NCBI GenBank assembly: GCA_000320605.2
Contig: KB445798.1
Location: 769,037 to 833,036 of the forward strand
Direction: 5' to 3'
Length of the DNA: 64,000 nt
Source: Gelatoporia subvermispora B
Lineage: Eukaryota; Basidiomycota; Agaricomycetes; Polyporales; Gelatoporiaceae
Each line of letters begins with the position of its first letter. Position 1 is the first letter of the stretch. Below are positions 44,603-56,849 of the stretch, piece after piece. Both the position numbers and the translations under genes were made by a program. Below the pieces are notes generated by a model, which saw only the letters and a list, made by a program, of their open reading frames with translations, was not told the DNA's origin and did no database searches.

Positions 44603-46633
44603 TTACAGGGTCCCCTTCTCCAAGCCATCTTCCGTATCATGGACTGATGAGGTTTTGTCGGCCATCTTGTCGACCATTGTATGGGTGGACTTTTGGATCG
44701 AAATCTGCATTGTCCGCTGTTTGAGGTCAGTATCATCACGAAGTGATGCAGATGATGACCCACACTTACGTCGACATCGTTTGACCTTGCAGCATAGGTC
44801 TCGCTGAGCTGAGTGCTGGGCAGCTCTGACAGAGGGATGGTGATATGCGCGCCCCTCCCATGCACAGCTTCCCGTAATTCCTCTCTTGCATTGTATGTTG
44901 CGAGGATGGCATTGAGGTATACTGGAGACAGGATGAGTAAGACAAGCCTGCGGACCGGGGTCAAGTACTGACAGGCTGGGAGTTGGTGGTAGACTGCGAC
45001 ATAGATCAGGGTCTCAGAGTTACGGAATACTGCGAACTAATTTCTAGGTGAGAACAATCAAAACCTTCACCAAATGTGAGAAAAACCAACCGTAATGAGC
45101 TGCACGAGGTCGACAACACTGTATCCGGAATGTCGTCAGTGAGCGCAATTGATAGATGTAAGAAGTATACCTGGTCAACGCGCAAGTATTGATGGTGTAC
45201 ATCATGAGCGTCCAGACAACGTTGTTAGTCCTAGGAAGATGCATGTCAGAGTCAACACAATGATCGCTTTGGTTGCCAATCATACTTCTTGAAGCCCGTC
45301 CGCCAGTTCCAGAGTATGACGGCCTGCGCCACAGCCAAGAGAATGTCTCCAACGACGCCGCTTGCGATTGTCCAGTAGAAGAGATCCTGACGACAGGAAT
45401 ATTAGAGGAGCTGTACGAGATCCATGCGTCGTCACACATACGTTCAGCGTGTTGCCTGTGACATAGGTAGCCTTTGAGGCTCTGTGGAACTCTCCTCAGC
45501 GTATATCGAGGTGTATATCAGGCTGTACATACTCGAAGCCGACAAGTGCTGTGGAACAATGCCGTGATGAGGGATGAAGAAAGGCGTTCAAGCATCCGGA
45601 CGCACCGTTCACACCAGCTTTTTTAGACAACGCAAGGATTGCGACTGTCAGCCCAATGGTGTAGAGTAGAGGTCGTATGAATCACTGACCAAGCCGACAG
45701 ATTGAGAAAAACGCCTAGATGATGTTCATAAATACAAGTGGTCCGTGCGCTAGGTGCACAGATACTCACGATTGGAACAATCAACCTCCATCGTTTGCCC
45801 ACTGTATGTGAGAGGGTTTAAAACCACATACCCTCCTAACTTGCAATGTGAGACTTGACTTACGTTTCAATAACCGCCAGCAGAAGAGGCTGCGTCGAAG
45901 AGCCTCAGCATCAAGCCATTAGCGTAGTTTCTATCGGTCTCGTACCCTTTGACGATGAATTCGATGATACTCTGTGAGATAGAGATCAGTATATAGTCTT
46001 CCTCGCGAGGCGGCATAGTCTGCGTACCGACATGACTAACGCTGCCTACATCGGAAAGGTCAGCGTCGACATGCAATCATGCAACCGTTTTACCCACCCA
46101 ATATGTCCTATGGAATCACGGGACACGAGTTCGTCACGGAGGCCTCTACTGAATATACCCATGGCACATACCATGTAATAACGGTGATCGCCAGCGGATT
46201 CCCGTAACTAATAATGAGATAAAAGTAGGCCGTCTGGATGAGGAACACCTCATGCATCGTGTTGAAGATCCTGTAGACCGGATGAGAGCTTCCCGCAAAC
46301 GTAGGTTGCGTAACTAACCAGAGAGAGAATATCTAGGCAGCATGTTAATACGTCGGTAGCATCAAATGCGGTCTAACTCACGATGTATTTGAGATACATG
46401 GGGTCCCTGGGGCTCCGTCTATAGTACGTGTATGTCTGGACTACGGTGATTCCGTACAGACTGCGTTGAAGCATAAGCGGATGGATCGGGTGAGATGTAA
46501 AACGGAGTACCATGCCGATAATATGACACCTAGTGAAGCACAGTGTAAGTATGCATGCTACCTGTGTGGTCGATAGGCACGAACCTAGCATGTAGGCGCC
46601 ATAGGTCTCTCTGACATTGATGGCGGACGACAT
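44603..46633 (-). CDS. DUF6534-type multi-pass membrane protein, paralogue 3
   Basis: Minus-strand gene with start exon MSSAINVRETYGAYMLG (ATG first base 46633). Then come GVILSAC and CLYGITVVQTYTYYRRSPRD (about 46380-46465). A part like IFNTMHEVFLIQ with YGNPLAIT follows (about 46195-46275). Next is SIIEFIVKG (about 45945-45975), then DLFYWTIASGVVGDILLAVA (about 45330-45390). TNNVVWTLMMYTINTCALT (about 45175-45232) and VYLNAILATYNAREELRE (about 44870-44925) complete the set. The last intron (GTAAGT donor near 44772) leads to a charged tail ending at TAA 44603-44605. It pairs exon for exon with paralogue 1 but lies in the opposite orientation 14 kb away. Membrane protein of unknown function. 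Confidence 0.72.
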
Positions 46634-49600
46634 ATTTGCGACGAGGAGCACAGGGCGAGAGCTGCATTGGGGCTCCGAGACTGCACCGGCTTTTGTAAGA
46701 GACAGACGCGCCTGATTGCCACGCTTTGGCACATATTGCAATTGGCCAGCTCGCACTGTCAACTGATCATCACGGGACAGATGATATCAACGGGAGGCTA
46801 ATCCCACCTCTTCTTCGATTCGCATGGCATGCAATTTTTAGCTGCATTTCTTTCGCTGTCTCGCGAGCTGCGATCAGCATACATGGCTGGTAGAAGAACA
46901 ACAGAAAGTCTTGGTCCTGTCTCGACCTAACTTTGGGATGTTGGCACACGATGTCATACCGAGGGCCCGGGCATGAGACCGAACCAGCAACTACAGCCGT
47001 TACGATGGATCTTGCATGTGATCGGCCTCGATGGGACTCGATCGACCGCTAGATTTGCGAGATTCAAACTGGTTTATGCCCACGCGTCCTTGGCATTTTT
47101 GCAGACCTCGTTCCTTCCCTTTCCCTTTGAAGGCCATATCTCGAGCCTCGTCCCGTTACATCATGACTTTCCTATTACCTCCGGTGTTTCAAGGGCAGAT
47201 TCCTCGTACCGGAAATGTCCACCTTATGTCCATTCCGTATGTTGCAGTGACACGTAGACCAGAAGTTGATGAGGGTACGCGCCAGGCGGCGCAATTATGC
47301 AAGGCAAGCCTATCGTGCTGTGTCAGATGCCGAGCTAGAAGTATGGAGCAAGACATTGTCTGCTTGTAAGTATTTGCTGCACAGCACTCGGTGCGCACCT
47401 GGGACTGAGACCCGATCACAATGGGTAGACCACATGGAGCGCCGTTGATAATTCGGCTCGGAGGAGCTCGGATCGTGTGAATTTCAACCGTACTTAGACC
47501 CATAGACGCCGTATTGTGCGCCTCAGCGTCATCCGCGTGCATCCATCACTGCCATCTTGCCATCTTCAACCTTGCACTCATCCGACAACTCCGTATGTTT
47601 CATCTCGATCGGCAGAGCGTGGCGCACCGCGCACGCTATTGATGCTCCAAAAATGATACGGCGCAGAGAGGATATCTTTGAGGCGCTGCCTACGTCCCCG
47701 CTGACAATAGCGCAAGCGACGGCACCCTGAGATTGGGACGTTCCCAGCGCAGACAGTGAGACTGCTTCCTCGATGTGAGATCAGAGAATTTCCGTCTGTT
47801 ACCTTACCAGTCACTTTCCAGAGGCCGTATCATCGCTACCATCTTACTTATGTCTCTACCAAGCCTGATGCTGTGCTCCCAGCCGACGGTCGCTGTCTGA
47901 CGGGCGAGACACCAGGATGCGTAGCAACGGCTGCAGCAATAGGGACGAGATGAGACCGTTCAGAGATGGGAATAGCACCTCAACCATAGTGAGTCTTGGT
48001 TTGATCAGAAGAATACTGCCATCAGTCATGGTCATGGCATTCCTGGTGCCCAGATTCTGATATGTCCCTGGACAAGTTTATCACGAAGAACATCTGTCCT
48101 TGAGGAGGGATGATGCAACGGACTTCAGTAGCTACATTTCTTGCCTCTTGGGGCGCTTCCGAGTGATCGCAGCACGCAGAATCAGGTGTCGTGGATGGCT
48201 GGAAACCAGCCCGCTACGTCTCACGGCACACGGACAGTGCATCCGCGGAGCTGGTAGCTTCCGGAGATACGACAAGCAATCGGCGCCCGTAGAGATGACG
48301 GTCAAAGCTGGATCTAGCCGTTAGTCCATCATCAAGGACAACAATCGTTCATTGACGTAAGGTCAACATAACGGCACTATATCAAGCTCACAAGACGGCA
48401 GCTTCCCGGCCATGTCTTGGTGTTCTGTCTCGCAGATAGGCTACAGCATCTGTTCTTCGGTCCAGCGCATGGTGCATCTCACTTCCGACGGAATCCATGT
48501 GTTCTCCACATAAGGTGCTGCTACCTTCCCCATGGGAGGGGGGCTCTCCTTCGCAGTGCTGCTCGTGTCATAAATGGCACATGCGAAGGGACATCGACGG
48601 ACATACTGACGAATATGTCTTGCTGACCTAATTGAGACTGCTGTCCGCCCGAGGCCGCAGAGGGAAGCAAGGATCGTCCACCCGTCACCGGTACTATCTC
48701 AGTTGGGGAGAGCCGCATCCCTTCTGACACCCAGTGTCTCACTAACAGCACCGTATCAGTAGGGTTTTTCTCTTTGCGTCCGGTATGCGCTCTCACACCG
48801 GGTCTGAAGATGTCCATTGCGTGGGCTGTATCCGTCAATGAAGTGATGGACGTAGTAGCCGCAGGCCCGGTAGGTGAGGGCCTTTCCCTGAAATTATTTG
48901 ATCTTTCTGATTTCTACCGCAAATAGGACCTGGAATGAACTCGAACTTGCTTATAATCTGGACGCCTGAGACCGAAGATACCGAGTGCCCGGATTTTGGT
49001 TGGGGCTACTTGCCAAGTAGACGTATCCACAGCCTCTTGTGATCGAAAGCCGATTTTACTTCTAGTTGAACTGTCGTATATGCCAACGCGGGCAGGATCG
49101 TGTGAAAGCTGAGTTACACCGACTAACGTCGTGGTCGAAAGTTACGTGCGCTCCGTCCTCAATGCGCCCTCCGAAATTCTTTTCGTGTACGTGATGGCCG
49201 CCGAATGCTTCCATGATTGAGGCACTGACTTTCTTGAGCGCCCTCTGGCGGGACCTGCGCTGCTCTTCATGTATGAAACCTATGCCTCGAGTTCCGATGT
49301 GTTAGAAGGAGGTAAGGAGATGGGAGGCTCCCGACAAGTCATAACACCGTCACATTATCTGGGTGCGACGACCCCCGATGACGCTCCGTAGTCCTCACGT
49401 TCCGTATACAGTAGCGCGGTCTCCCATGCACAAAATAGATTCTAGACCTGCTGGACGGCACTGGCTACCTCACGTTACGTACATACGTGTTGCGAGGTCA
49501 ATACGATGGCAATACAATGGCAAGCCGGGGCAATACCTGCAGATTCTATGCCATCGTTGGACACTTTCTGGGCCTTACGTTGTGATAATAGCGACAACGC

Positions 49601-51824
49601 TTTGACTGGTGCAATCAGTCAAACTCTTGACTGGAGGGCTATTATGGGCGCACAAGCTACGACTGCGTTGTTCCGCTGTGACCTTCGCTTTCCCTTGTTC
49701 CAACTTCAACTTCTTCTAGAACCACTGGATCACACCGATACTCTGGGATCTAGCTCGTGCTCAGGTCCGTCTGTCAATAGCTGAAGTAATCACTTCTCCA
49801 CCTCATTTGCCCAAGGGATACGTTAAAGGCATATGGATGCATCAGCAAGTTTCTAACGATCCGCCAATGTTCAACTCGTAGCCAGCGGCCTCGAGTTGAC
49901 TTGTCAACATCTTGCCGGATGCACATCCCACCTCCATGGGATCATATCAAGGTTCTCATCTCCCCTTTGCCTCGCTAGTTTGATCGGCGCAAAATTGAGG
50001 AGATGCCCAAGTTGTCACTTCAAGGTCCGTGTTCTCACACACCTAGTGCTACTGTTGCATGGTGAACCCCCTATTCCGCGCCCTCAAAGTGTATCAGCCC
50101 GGCTTACATCGCGCTCATAGTCACACACAACGCTAGAAGTACGGGAACCGATGCAACTGGCGGCGTCAGAGTAGTTACTTATGCGTTCGGGGATACACTC
50201 AGACCATTCCTGTTCTGCACATGGTGGGCACTTTCAGATGCTCGCCAACGCATGCGCCGTCTACGAGGTTGCCCTTCGTGAAGGGTGGGATTGGCATCTT
50301 CATTGCTTGATAGGGCTGTGGACTGGGAACAGCGTGTCATGACATGGCGATCGTGGGGTCCCGGATCCATGAATCGGGCGTTGGGAGTATAGGCGCCTGC
50401 GGCATCTCATGCATCGCGGCGATGGCGTGAGAAGAACTGCATGATCCCGGTGCCTATAGCCCTGAGTTTGCATTGACACGGTCAGAAGGTCCCAGGTCAA
50501 TGAGTACGCGGCGTCAACATTTAGGAAGTCTAGAATAGGCTCAGGAAGAGCTGCCAATGTTGCTCCAATGATTGACAAGAGGTTGGGTCTCGATCGTATG
50601 CTTGGTAAGAGCGGCTAAAATGGGAGCTGGAGAGATTGGCGGACACGGACTCGGAGCAAATGCGACCTATCATGTACTCCAGTGCCAGTATTTTACACTT
50701 GAAGCTGAGGAGACGGTGATCCACTAACTTTGTCTCAGCTTCGCGAAGGCCTTTCATCGCAGTTGAGGCCAGCAGGATGCTTGAGCATGCGAAGGGTCTG
50801 GACACGTCACCGACCTCTTTGCCATGTTTACCGTTCGCGAGGTGGACCAGGTCTATTTTCAAGTCGAGACGCTCGATACGTGCCCTGACGGGGTCCTTGC
50901 CACTGTGCACGTTACCTACGTGACGTGTATACTTCCCGAAAATGTCATTCTTACGAGGATGCATAGTCCTAAAACGCGACTTAGTTGCCCCATGAATTGA
51001 TATGTACCGGCCGGAAATGGTAATGGAACTCACATTCAGGCAGTTGAACTGCCATTTTGATCGATTTACGCAACACAGCCGGTGTGGTATTGTCACCAAA
51101 GAGTCGCTGTAAACTTCTGAAGAACTTTTGAAGCGGCATGATCATTCTCTGGCCCGTTTGTTGGTTCCTAATCGAAAGCATGGCCGGCAATACTGATACT
51201 GAAAGCTAAACTAAATTTAAAACTAGGTTGACGAGCTTGTGAAGCTAGCCATAATGTCGCATAGGCGACGATTAGAGAGTGTGGTCCGCAGCGAGATGCG
51301 AAAGGAGATAGATGTCGGAATCCGGAGCAAGAAGTAAATTTGGTAAGGAATCCTGCGTGATCTGTTGGCCGAAATACTACTAGTAAGGGGGTTCGCTGAC
51401 TTAGTGACGCCCTATGGTGAAGCACTAGCTTTCGCATTGTGTCAGAACGTATCGAGATCAGCGTACTAAAGCTGTATCCAGATTAATTACGACATCATTT
51501 CTATCACTTTGAACATAACGTCCATCTGGGACGCAGCATACATGTCACGGCGTCAAACATCACGGAGTGCCGACGAAGTCCAGAGACGCCGGGTTTCTAG
51601 CGCCAATAGACCTGGTCCACCTCGCGCACCGTACATGTTAAGCCTTTCACGTAATCCCGCCAACAGAAGATGTCTGTTTGTTCACAAATTATTGATGATC
51701 ACCTCGAGGAAGAGACCTTCAGCTCGCGACAGCATTCTGGGGAGCGCTCAGCTGATTGTCTGGAATAGAAGAGGACCCTGGCATATCCCCAAGATGTTAG
51801 ATCCAAATCTGCCTTATTTGAGGC
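46634..51824. other. Long gene-poor stretch
   Basis: Over 5 kb without a recognisable gene. The longest frames (minus 50530-51099, 189 codons; minus 50981-51190) could be exons of one minus-strand gene: they contain MPLQKFFRSLQRLFGD then DPVRARIERLDLKIDLVHLA, with a GTGAGT donor between. The junction frame does not work and no domain is recognised. A plus scrap at 47290-47345 (RQAYRAVSDAELEVWSK) stands alone. Confidence 0.45.
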
Positions 51825-52390
51825 GTTGCTGTCCGCATGAATTTCGGCTGTGGTTGTCCGCATCAGGATCGAACCTACCCTTGACAAGCTTGGGGTCGTT
51901 TTTGTCCGCATGATTGATCTAACCTTGGAAAATCGCCAGAAATAATATAAAATCCAAGAAAAATCACCCGCCACATGGTTTTTCGGGTCACTACCCTCCA
52001 AACCCACTGAAATATCCTCTGAGAGCTATCCGGACGCTAGCCCGGAACCCATCAGCACATTCGGTCAATAATCGGCTGAGACACAACCATAGCTCAGGTT
52101 AGGCGACGTGGGCAAAAACCAAGCGCAGATACAGCTTAACTCAATACGACTCCTATAGATGTTGGATCGGCGGGAACATTACTCGGGCGAGAACGTGGAT
52201 CCTCCGGGGCATTGAAACGCAGTAGGCAGTCGTACCGCAGCAAATCCGGGCAGGCTGCACTCCCGCGCAGCCATTTTTGTCCGCACCCAGGATCCTACCT
52301 CGGCCTTCCTAGTCCGGTTCTATCCGCACAAAAGATCGAACATAGCTCGAAAGTTGGGGCACTTTTGTCCGACACTTAGGTCCATGTTGG
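51825..52390 (+). repeat. Cluster of short direct repeats with core GTCCGCA
   Basis: At least five units carry TTTTGTCCGCA followed by a GATC/GATC-AACCT-like word: near 51831, 51856, 51904, 52279 and 52322, plus a degenerate GTCCGACA near 52367. The best pair reads GTCCGCATCAGGATCGAACC and GTCCGCATGATTGATCTAACC. Spacing is irregular (25-48 bases inside each of two groups). No frame runs through the units. It could be part of a transposon end or a protein-binding cluster. Confidence 0.55.
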
Positions 52391-53641
52391 AAGTCTTGTC
52401 AAACCCCCATTACCCATTGTCAGCATCATCAGCATTCGTTTATTCTCAACGCATTGTGCTTGAGTTCGTCCTGGTCATTACTAGATATTTGCATGTGTTC
52501 TCACACCAGACACAATTCCATATGTTCTTGAGGAATCGAACTTACACCGTATCTCGTTCGGCTCAATCAAGACTCTTCACAGAAGAGCTGACAAGTACGC
52601 ATACCTCCTCCGTGCGTCTCTATACCGATGCTCTAGTCAGCGGTCAGCTCAAGGTTTCGACTACCTCCACCTCCAATGTCAAATTGCGCCGCAGACAATG
52701 TAAGCTTAAACTATCATGCGTTCAAACCGTACATATTCTGGCCCTACTTGCGAGGGCATTCCTCATCTGCATGGCCATCTCTAGTCATTTGAAATAGAAC
52801 AGAGATCTTGAGGAGGATCTACTATATATTACCTGTATTGATCTGTCATGATTCATACTATCGGACGTATCATTTGGGGAGGCATGCTCCTCAACTACGT
52901 TTTCGGCTTGCAGGACCGATGGTAATTCGGTAAACTATCTGAATTCTAGCAAGATATTGCCCTTCCTCTCGAAGAATCGAGCTGTCAATGCATGATATAC
53001 ATAATCTTACACCGCTGACTACTGATGATACCTTGCCTTTGGACAGTCAATGGCTAATGGCTACCAGTGCAGCACCACCTTGACGTGTGCATCTCCCTAT
53101 CTACAACTACAGCACCAATAAGCTGAATAGTCATATGTTACCCGCGCCATCGAATCATCTGCTGAACACTCACTGTTCTAGCTCGCCCATACGACGCGTT
53201 TTCACACACGAACGATGGGGTTCTCATTTCAACGTGCTTCCCTTCTAATTCGCCCGAGCTGGAGCCCGACACTCGCGGCTGGTCTAAGGCCTGCACTTTG
53301 TGTTCTTGCGAAAGCCCGGAAGTAACTGATCTCCGAGCTTGCATCCGGCGTGGGCGCATGTATTTCCTGATTGTATCCTGTTGGACGCGTCAGAGCTGCC
53401 CACGTACTCCAGGATCTACGCACTAAGACTAAATGCATGCATTGCCGCAGTCCGGTTCCACGAGCACAACGTTCTTCCGAACATACACAATCCGTATTAT
53501 CAAGTGGCAATATGCGCGGGATCATGAAGTTATTGAGCTCAGTGCTGACGGAAGCTGGCAGTATTTCCCTATTGTCAATCGTACTCCGCTGGGTGAGCCT
53601 ATGAGTGGCGCGATTGTTAGATAATTCCGTCTGTTCTGTGG
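52391..53641. other. No recognisable gene
   Basis: A 147-codon plus frame (52354-52797) has no domain. It is AT-richer than the flanks. Nothing else is seen. Confidence 0.45.
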
Positions 53642-54730
53642 TTAGATGCGCTTGTTTCTCCGGATCGCACCACTGACCTCACTATAAGTATCAAGTTCAT
53701 CATCAACCTTCCCAGCAAGCAAAGACACCTCAGACGAGATCCCAGACGGCAGCTCAAATTCCATTTCAATGTGTGCATCGGCAATTGCAGTGTCCCAGAG
53801 GCGTATAACGCCTGACTCGTCACCGCTGACAATGTACGACTCCGAGGGAGAGACCGCAATTGACATGATATCGGCGGTGTGGTCCTGCAGGACGCAGATG
53901 ACATCGCAGGTCTTGACGTCCCATACGCGCACCGTATTGTCAAACGAGCCGCTCACGAGGCGGGAGCCGTTCGGTGTAAAGGTGACACAATAGACGGTCT
54001 CCGTATGACCTTCCAGCATGATGGGAGGGGTACCGGGTGTGAAGGATTTCCAGAGAAGTACTGCGCGAGGATGAGACGCAGCAATGCAGGACCCGTTGTA
54101 TGACACATCCACAGTAGAGATCGGACCTCGGTACTCGTCCACAAAAAATGTGGTATCTGCGCCTGTCGTGCTGTCGACGAGGTAGATGGTCCCCTGATCC
54201 GTTCCGACGAAAAGATGCGTTCCGTTGGAAGAGAATGCCAGAGATATGCACGCATGGTCAACATCATCTTTGTCCCACATGAGGAAGGGCTCCCCGGTGC
54301 TGGAATCCCATAAGCGCACCGTGCCATCGGTGGACGCGCTTGCCACGTAAGACCCGTCGGGAGAGAAGGATACCTTGTTCACCCTTGCGAGGTTCCCATT
54401 CAGCAGCAGCAGCTCTGTCATGCTGGCTACATCCCATATGCGTACAGCATGGTCGCCAGAGGCTGTTGCGAACCAGGAGCCACTGGAAGAGAATGCCACT
54501 GTACGTACAGGCCCACCGAATGCTGCATCAACTTGAGTTTTGTGGCCGTTCAGCGTAGCGAATTGCAGGATACCGTCGCCCGAACTGATGGCGATGATCC
54601 CTCCGTCTGGCGAAAAGGCAAGGGAGTGAACCATGTGGTTGTGTCGAACATCCAGGATAGTGCTCATATCGACCTGCACGAAAGCTTTGCGGAACATTCG
54701 AGAACCATGGTCGTCTGGATGGTAGTGCAT
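53642..54730 (-). CDS. Seven-bladed WD40 repeat protein, possibly the tail of a broken larger gene
   Basis: Intronless minus-strand frame, 362 residues from the first ATG (first base 54730). Seven WD40-type blades can be counted, with cores VHSLAFSPDGGIIAISS, VRTVAFSSSGSWFATASGDH, NKVSFSPDGSYVASASTDGT, SLAFSSNGTHLFVGTDQGT, STVDVSYNGSCIAASHP, GHTETVYCVTFTPNGSRLVS and DIMSIAVSPSESYIVSGDES. The blades are much more diverged from each other than those of the NACHT gene. The frame stays open upstream of the ATG, and in another frame right before it ISLSFDEYGRLMIACA looks like the start of an extra blade. This may therefore be the C-terminal part of a longer gene broken by a frameshift. No catalytic domain is seen. 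WD40 propellers bind other proteins; the partner is unknown. Confidence 0.72.
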   Translation of the reverse strand: MHYHPDDHGSRMFRKAFVQVDMSTILDVRHNHMVHSLAFSPDGGIIAISSGDGILQFATLNGHKTQVDAAFGGPVRTVAFSSSGSWFATASGDHAVRIWDVASMTELLLLNGNLARVNKVSFSPDGSYVASASTDGTVRLWDSSTGEPFLMWDKDDVDHACISLAFSSNGTHLFVGTDQGTIYLVDSTTGADTTFFVDEYRGPISTVDVSYNGSCIAASHPRAVLLWKSFTPGTPPIMLEGHTETVYCVTFTPNGSRLVSGSFDNTVRVWDVKTCDVICVLQDHTADIMSIAVSPSESYIVSGDESGVIRLWDTAIADAHIEMEFELPSGISSEVSLLAGKVDDELDTYSEVSGAIRRNKRI

Positions 54731-56475
54731 AACAACGACTAGCGCAGGCAATCATCAGTCGCCCATACTCGTCAAAGCTCAACGAAATAGTCTTGCCTGG
54801 TTCGTAGGAGTCAGTGAGAGTTGAGCAGGAAGAGAAACCCCCACGTCAGCGTGGGAACTGCAGGCGCATATTCACGCGTGTACAAATGTATATTTGTCAT
54901 GATATATCGCCCATATGATATATCGCCCATCATGTTCGTCACGCTAGTTCGCCGGACTTTGCGGTCGCCTGGAGGTGGCAAAATTTACGTCATCGGACGA
55001 TGAGGTACTTATGGATGCGAGTCCACTACGATTGTCTGCCGTACCTCAACCGTTTGCTTATTGTCCCCGTGGCCAGACGTCATGTCAAAAACTGATCCCG
55101 CTTTGATTTTCTCGATGATCCAGATAAGATGCGAGCCATAGATGAACAGTGTATAATATGAAAATGGTTTGATACATAGCTCCCCGAAGCCGGGGCCGGG
55201 TCTGTAAAACGTGATATACATGCCAACCGAACGAAAGCAGCTCTATCTCTACCACTAATTTCATTACTAGACGAACAAATCAACCAGCACACCACTGTCA
55301 ATGAATGTGTCAAGTTCCTTGTTTCGACCCGCAAGCCCAAAAAGGTGTACGTACGGAGTCGAACTGATTACAGGCGGATCCAAGGATTTTGACGTGTGAC
55401 TGTGACCAGGTCGTGTTGCGGTTCAAAAGTGCAGCTAACAACCCACTGGACCTGGGATCATGCACTCAGCACTCTGCCCGCGTCTGGGACTTTACCGCCT
55501 CGCCTCGACGTCTGCCGCAGATGAAGTGCGAAGAATTCGCATGGCCGCATTCGAGGGCCGGACAACATATTTGTAGACGGGAAAGGGTACGAGATTAAAG
55601 CGAGATTCGACAGAGTCAAAATAAACGAAGGGCTTGGCGTCGCTACAGTCTTCGCCGAGTTGCACGTCAGCAGCACGTCAGCATTAACTCGCACGCTGTG
55701 CGGCCCTGCAGGCACTGTCTGCTCGCTGTCGGCCTGTCACCGTCTACAATGAGGCCGACTTACCAAGAGATACTAGAGAGATCTCTGATGCGGGCCGTTG
55801 CCTGCGACGGACCTGAACAAGCGAGCATGGCACGTACTCGGAATATCTGGAAGTGGTTGGGCATGGTAGACAGCATCCACAGGATAACATGGATCGCGAT
55901 AGGCCAGAGCACTTTGGAAGACCAGCGCGAGTATGGGTCATGGTCCACGCGGGGACCGGGGTATGTATGGTGGAGCCATATGGTATTAGCACGCCGACCA
56001 AGGATGCGACCTGAGTCTGAGTATCCAGTCGATGTCTAAGTAGGCATCGAGTGGTATGCAGGAATCAAGTCACGCCAAGAAGACGCGCGCCGACATCGGT
56101 TCCTGCTCGTGCGAAGATGTCGCAGTGAGATTCATAGAGCGTGGCACGGGAGAATGACGTAGCCAGGGCCAACAGAAATAGGGTCAGTGACGTAGACAGG
56201 CAGCATCACTACAACATGAGCACTGCTTCGGTATAAAAACACACCAATCTGGATTCTTACGCATAGATGGTCGGATTCAAATGCCACTTCGGTTTACTGG
56301 AAGGCTTCATAGCCGAAGGCGACTAGCATTTGTGCTGATAGGGAATTGGACAGAAGATTATGCAGTCACCAGCACTCATGTCGTCCAGGGGTTCCACAGC
56401 GTACAGGAAGCATCAGGTATTACTGTGTCCCACATATTCGCGGGCATCCTCGAGCATCAGAAGTACCAGTGAGCC
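54731..56475. other. No recognisable gene beyond a possible lost WD40 blade
   Basis: 54731-54790 may belong to the broken start of the WD40 gene. The rest holds short frames only (for example plus 55698-56039, 113 codons, no domain). Confidence 0.4.
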
Positions 56476-56562
56476 GCCGTCAAAGGAGAAGCCGCGTCAA
56501 AGGAGAAGCCGCATATGAGACGGGCGACTAAGGGTAGGGTAGAATAGGATAGGATAGGAGTC
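56476..56562 (+). repeat. Small tandem repeats
   Basis: A 16-base unit CGTCAAAGGAGAAGCC occurs twice in a row (about 56478-56510). It is followed after 20 bases by a run of GGGTA/GGATA-type 5-mers (about 56531-56560). Confidence 0.75.
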
Positions 56563-56824
56563 GTTGCAACCTAGACTGCAGCGCGGATGGTGAACTCTGT
56601 AGCCTTCTTCTGGCTGGTGGACGTGGTGGCAGAGGAAGCAAAAAGACATCATCGTTGAAGGGACGCAACCTTCCAGAGGGTCGCTGGTGCATTGTGCACG
56701 GTCTCTCGAAACGCCGCGGTCGGCGACGAGATTTTCGTAGGGCGCTTGTTAGGGCGCCAATGGCGGCAGACTTCGGAAATTTTTGACTCGAATCGATGTC
56801 ACTGGATCCTAGTGGGGCGAAAGC

Positions 56825-56849
56825 AGGAGGAGGAGGAGGAGGAGGAGGA
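56825..56849 (+). repeat. (AGG)n microsatellite
   Basis: Eight AGG units in a row. On either strand it makes low-complexity frames (poly-Gly, poly-Glu or poly-Pro) that are not genes. Confidence 0.9.
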
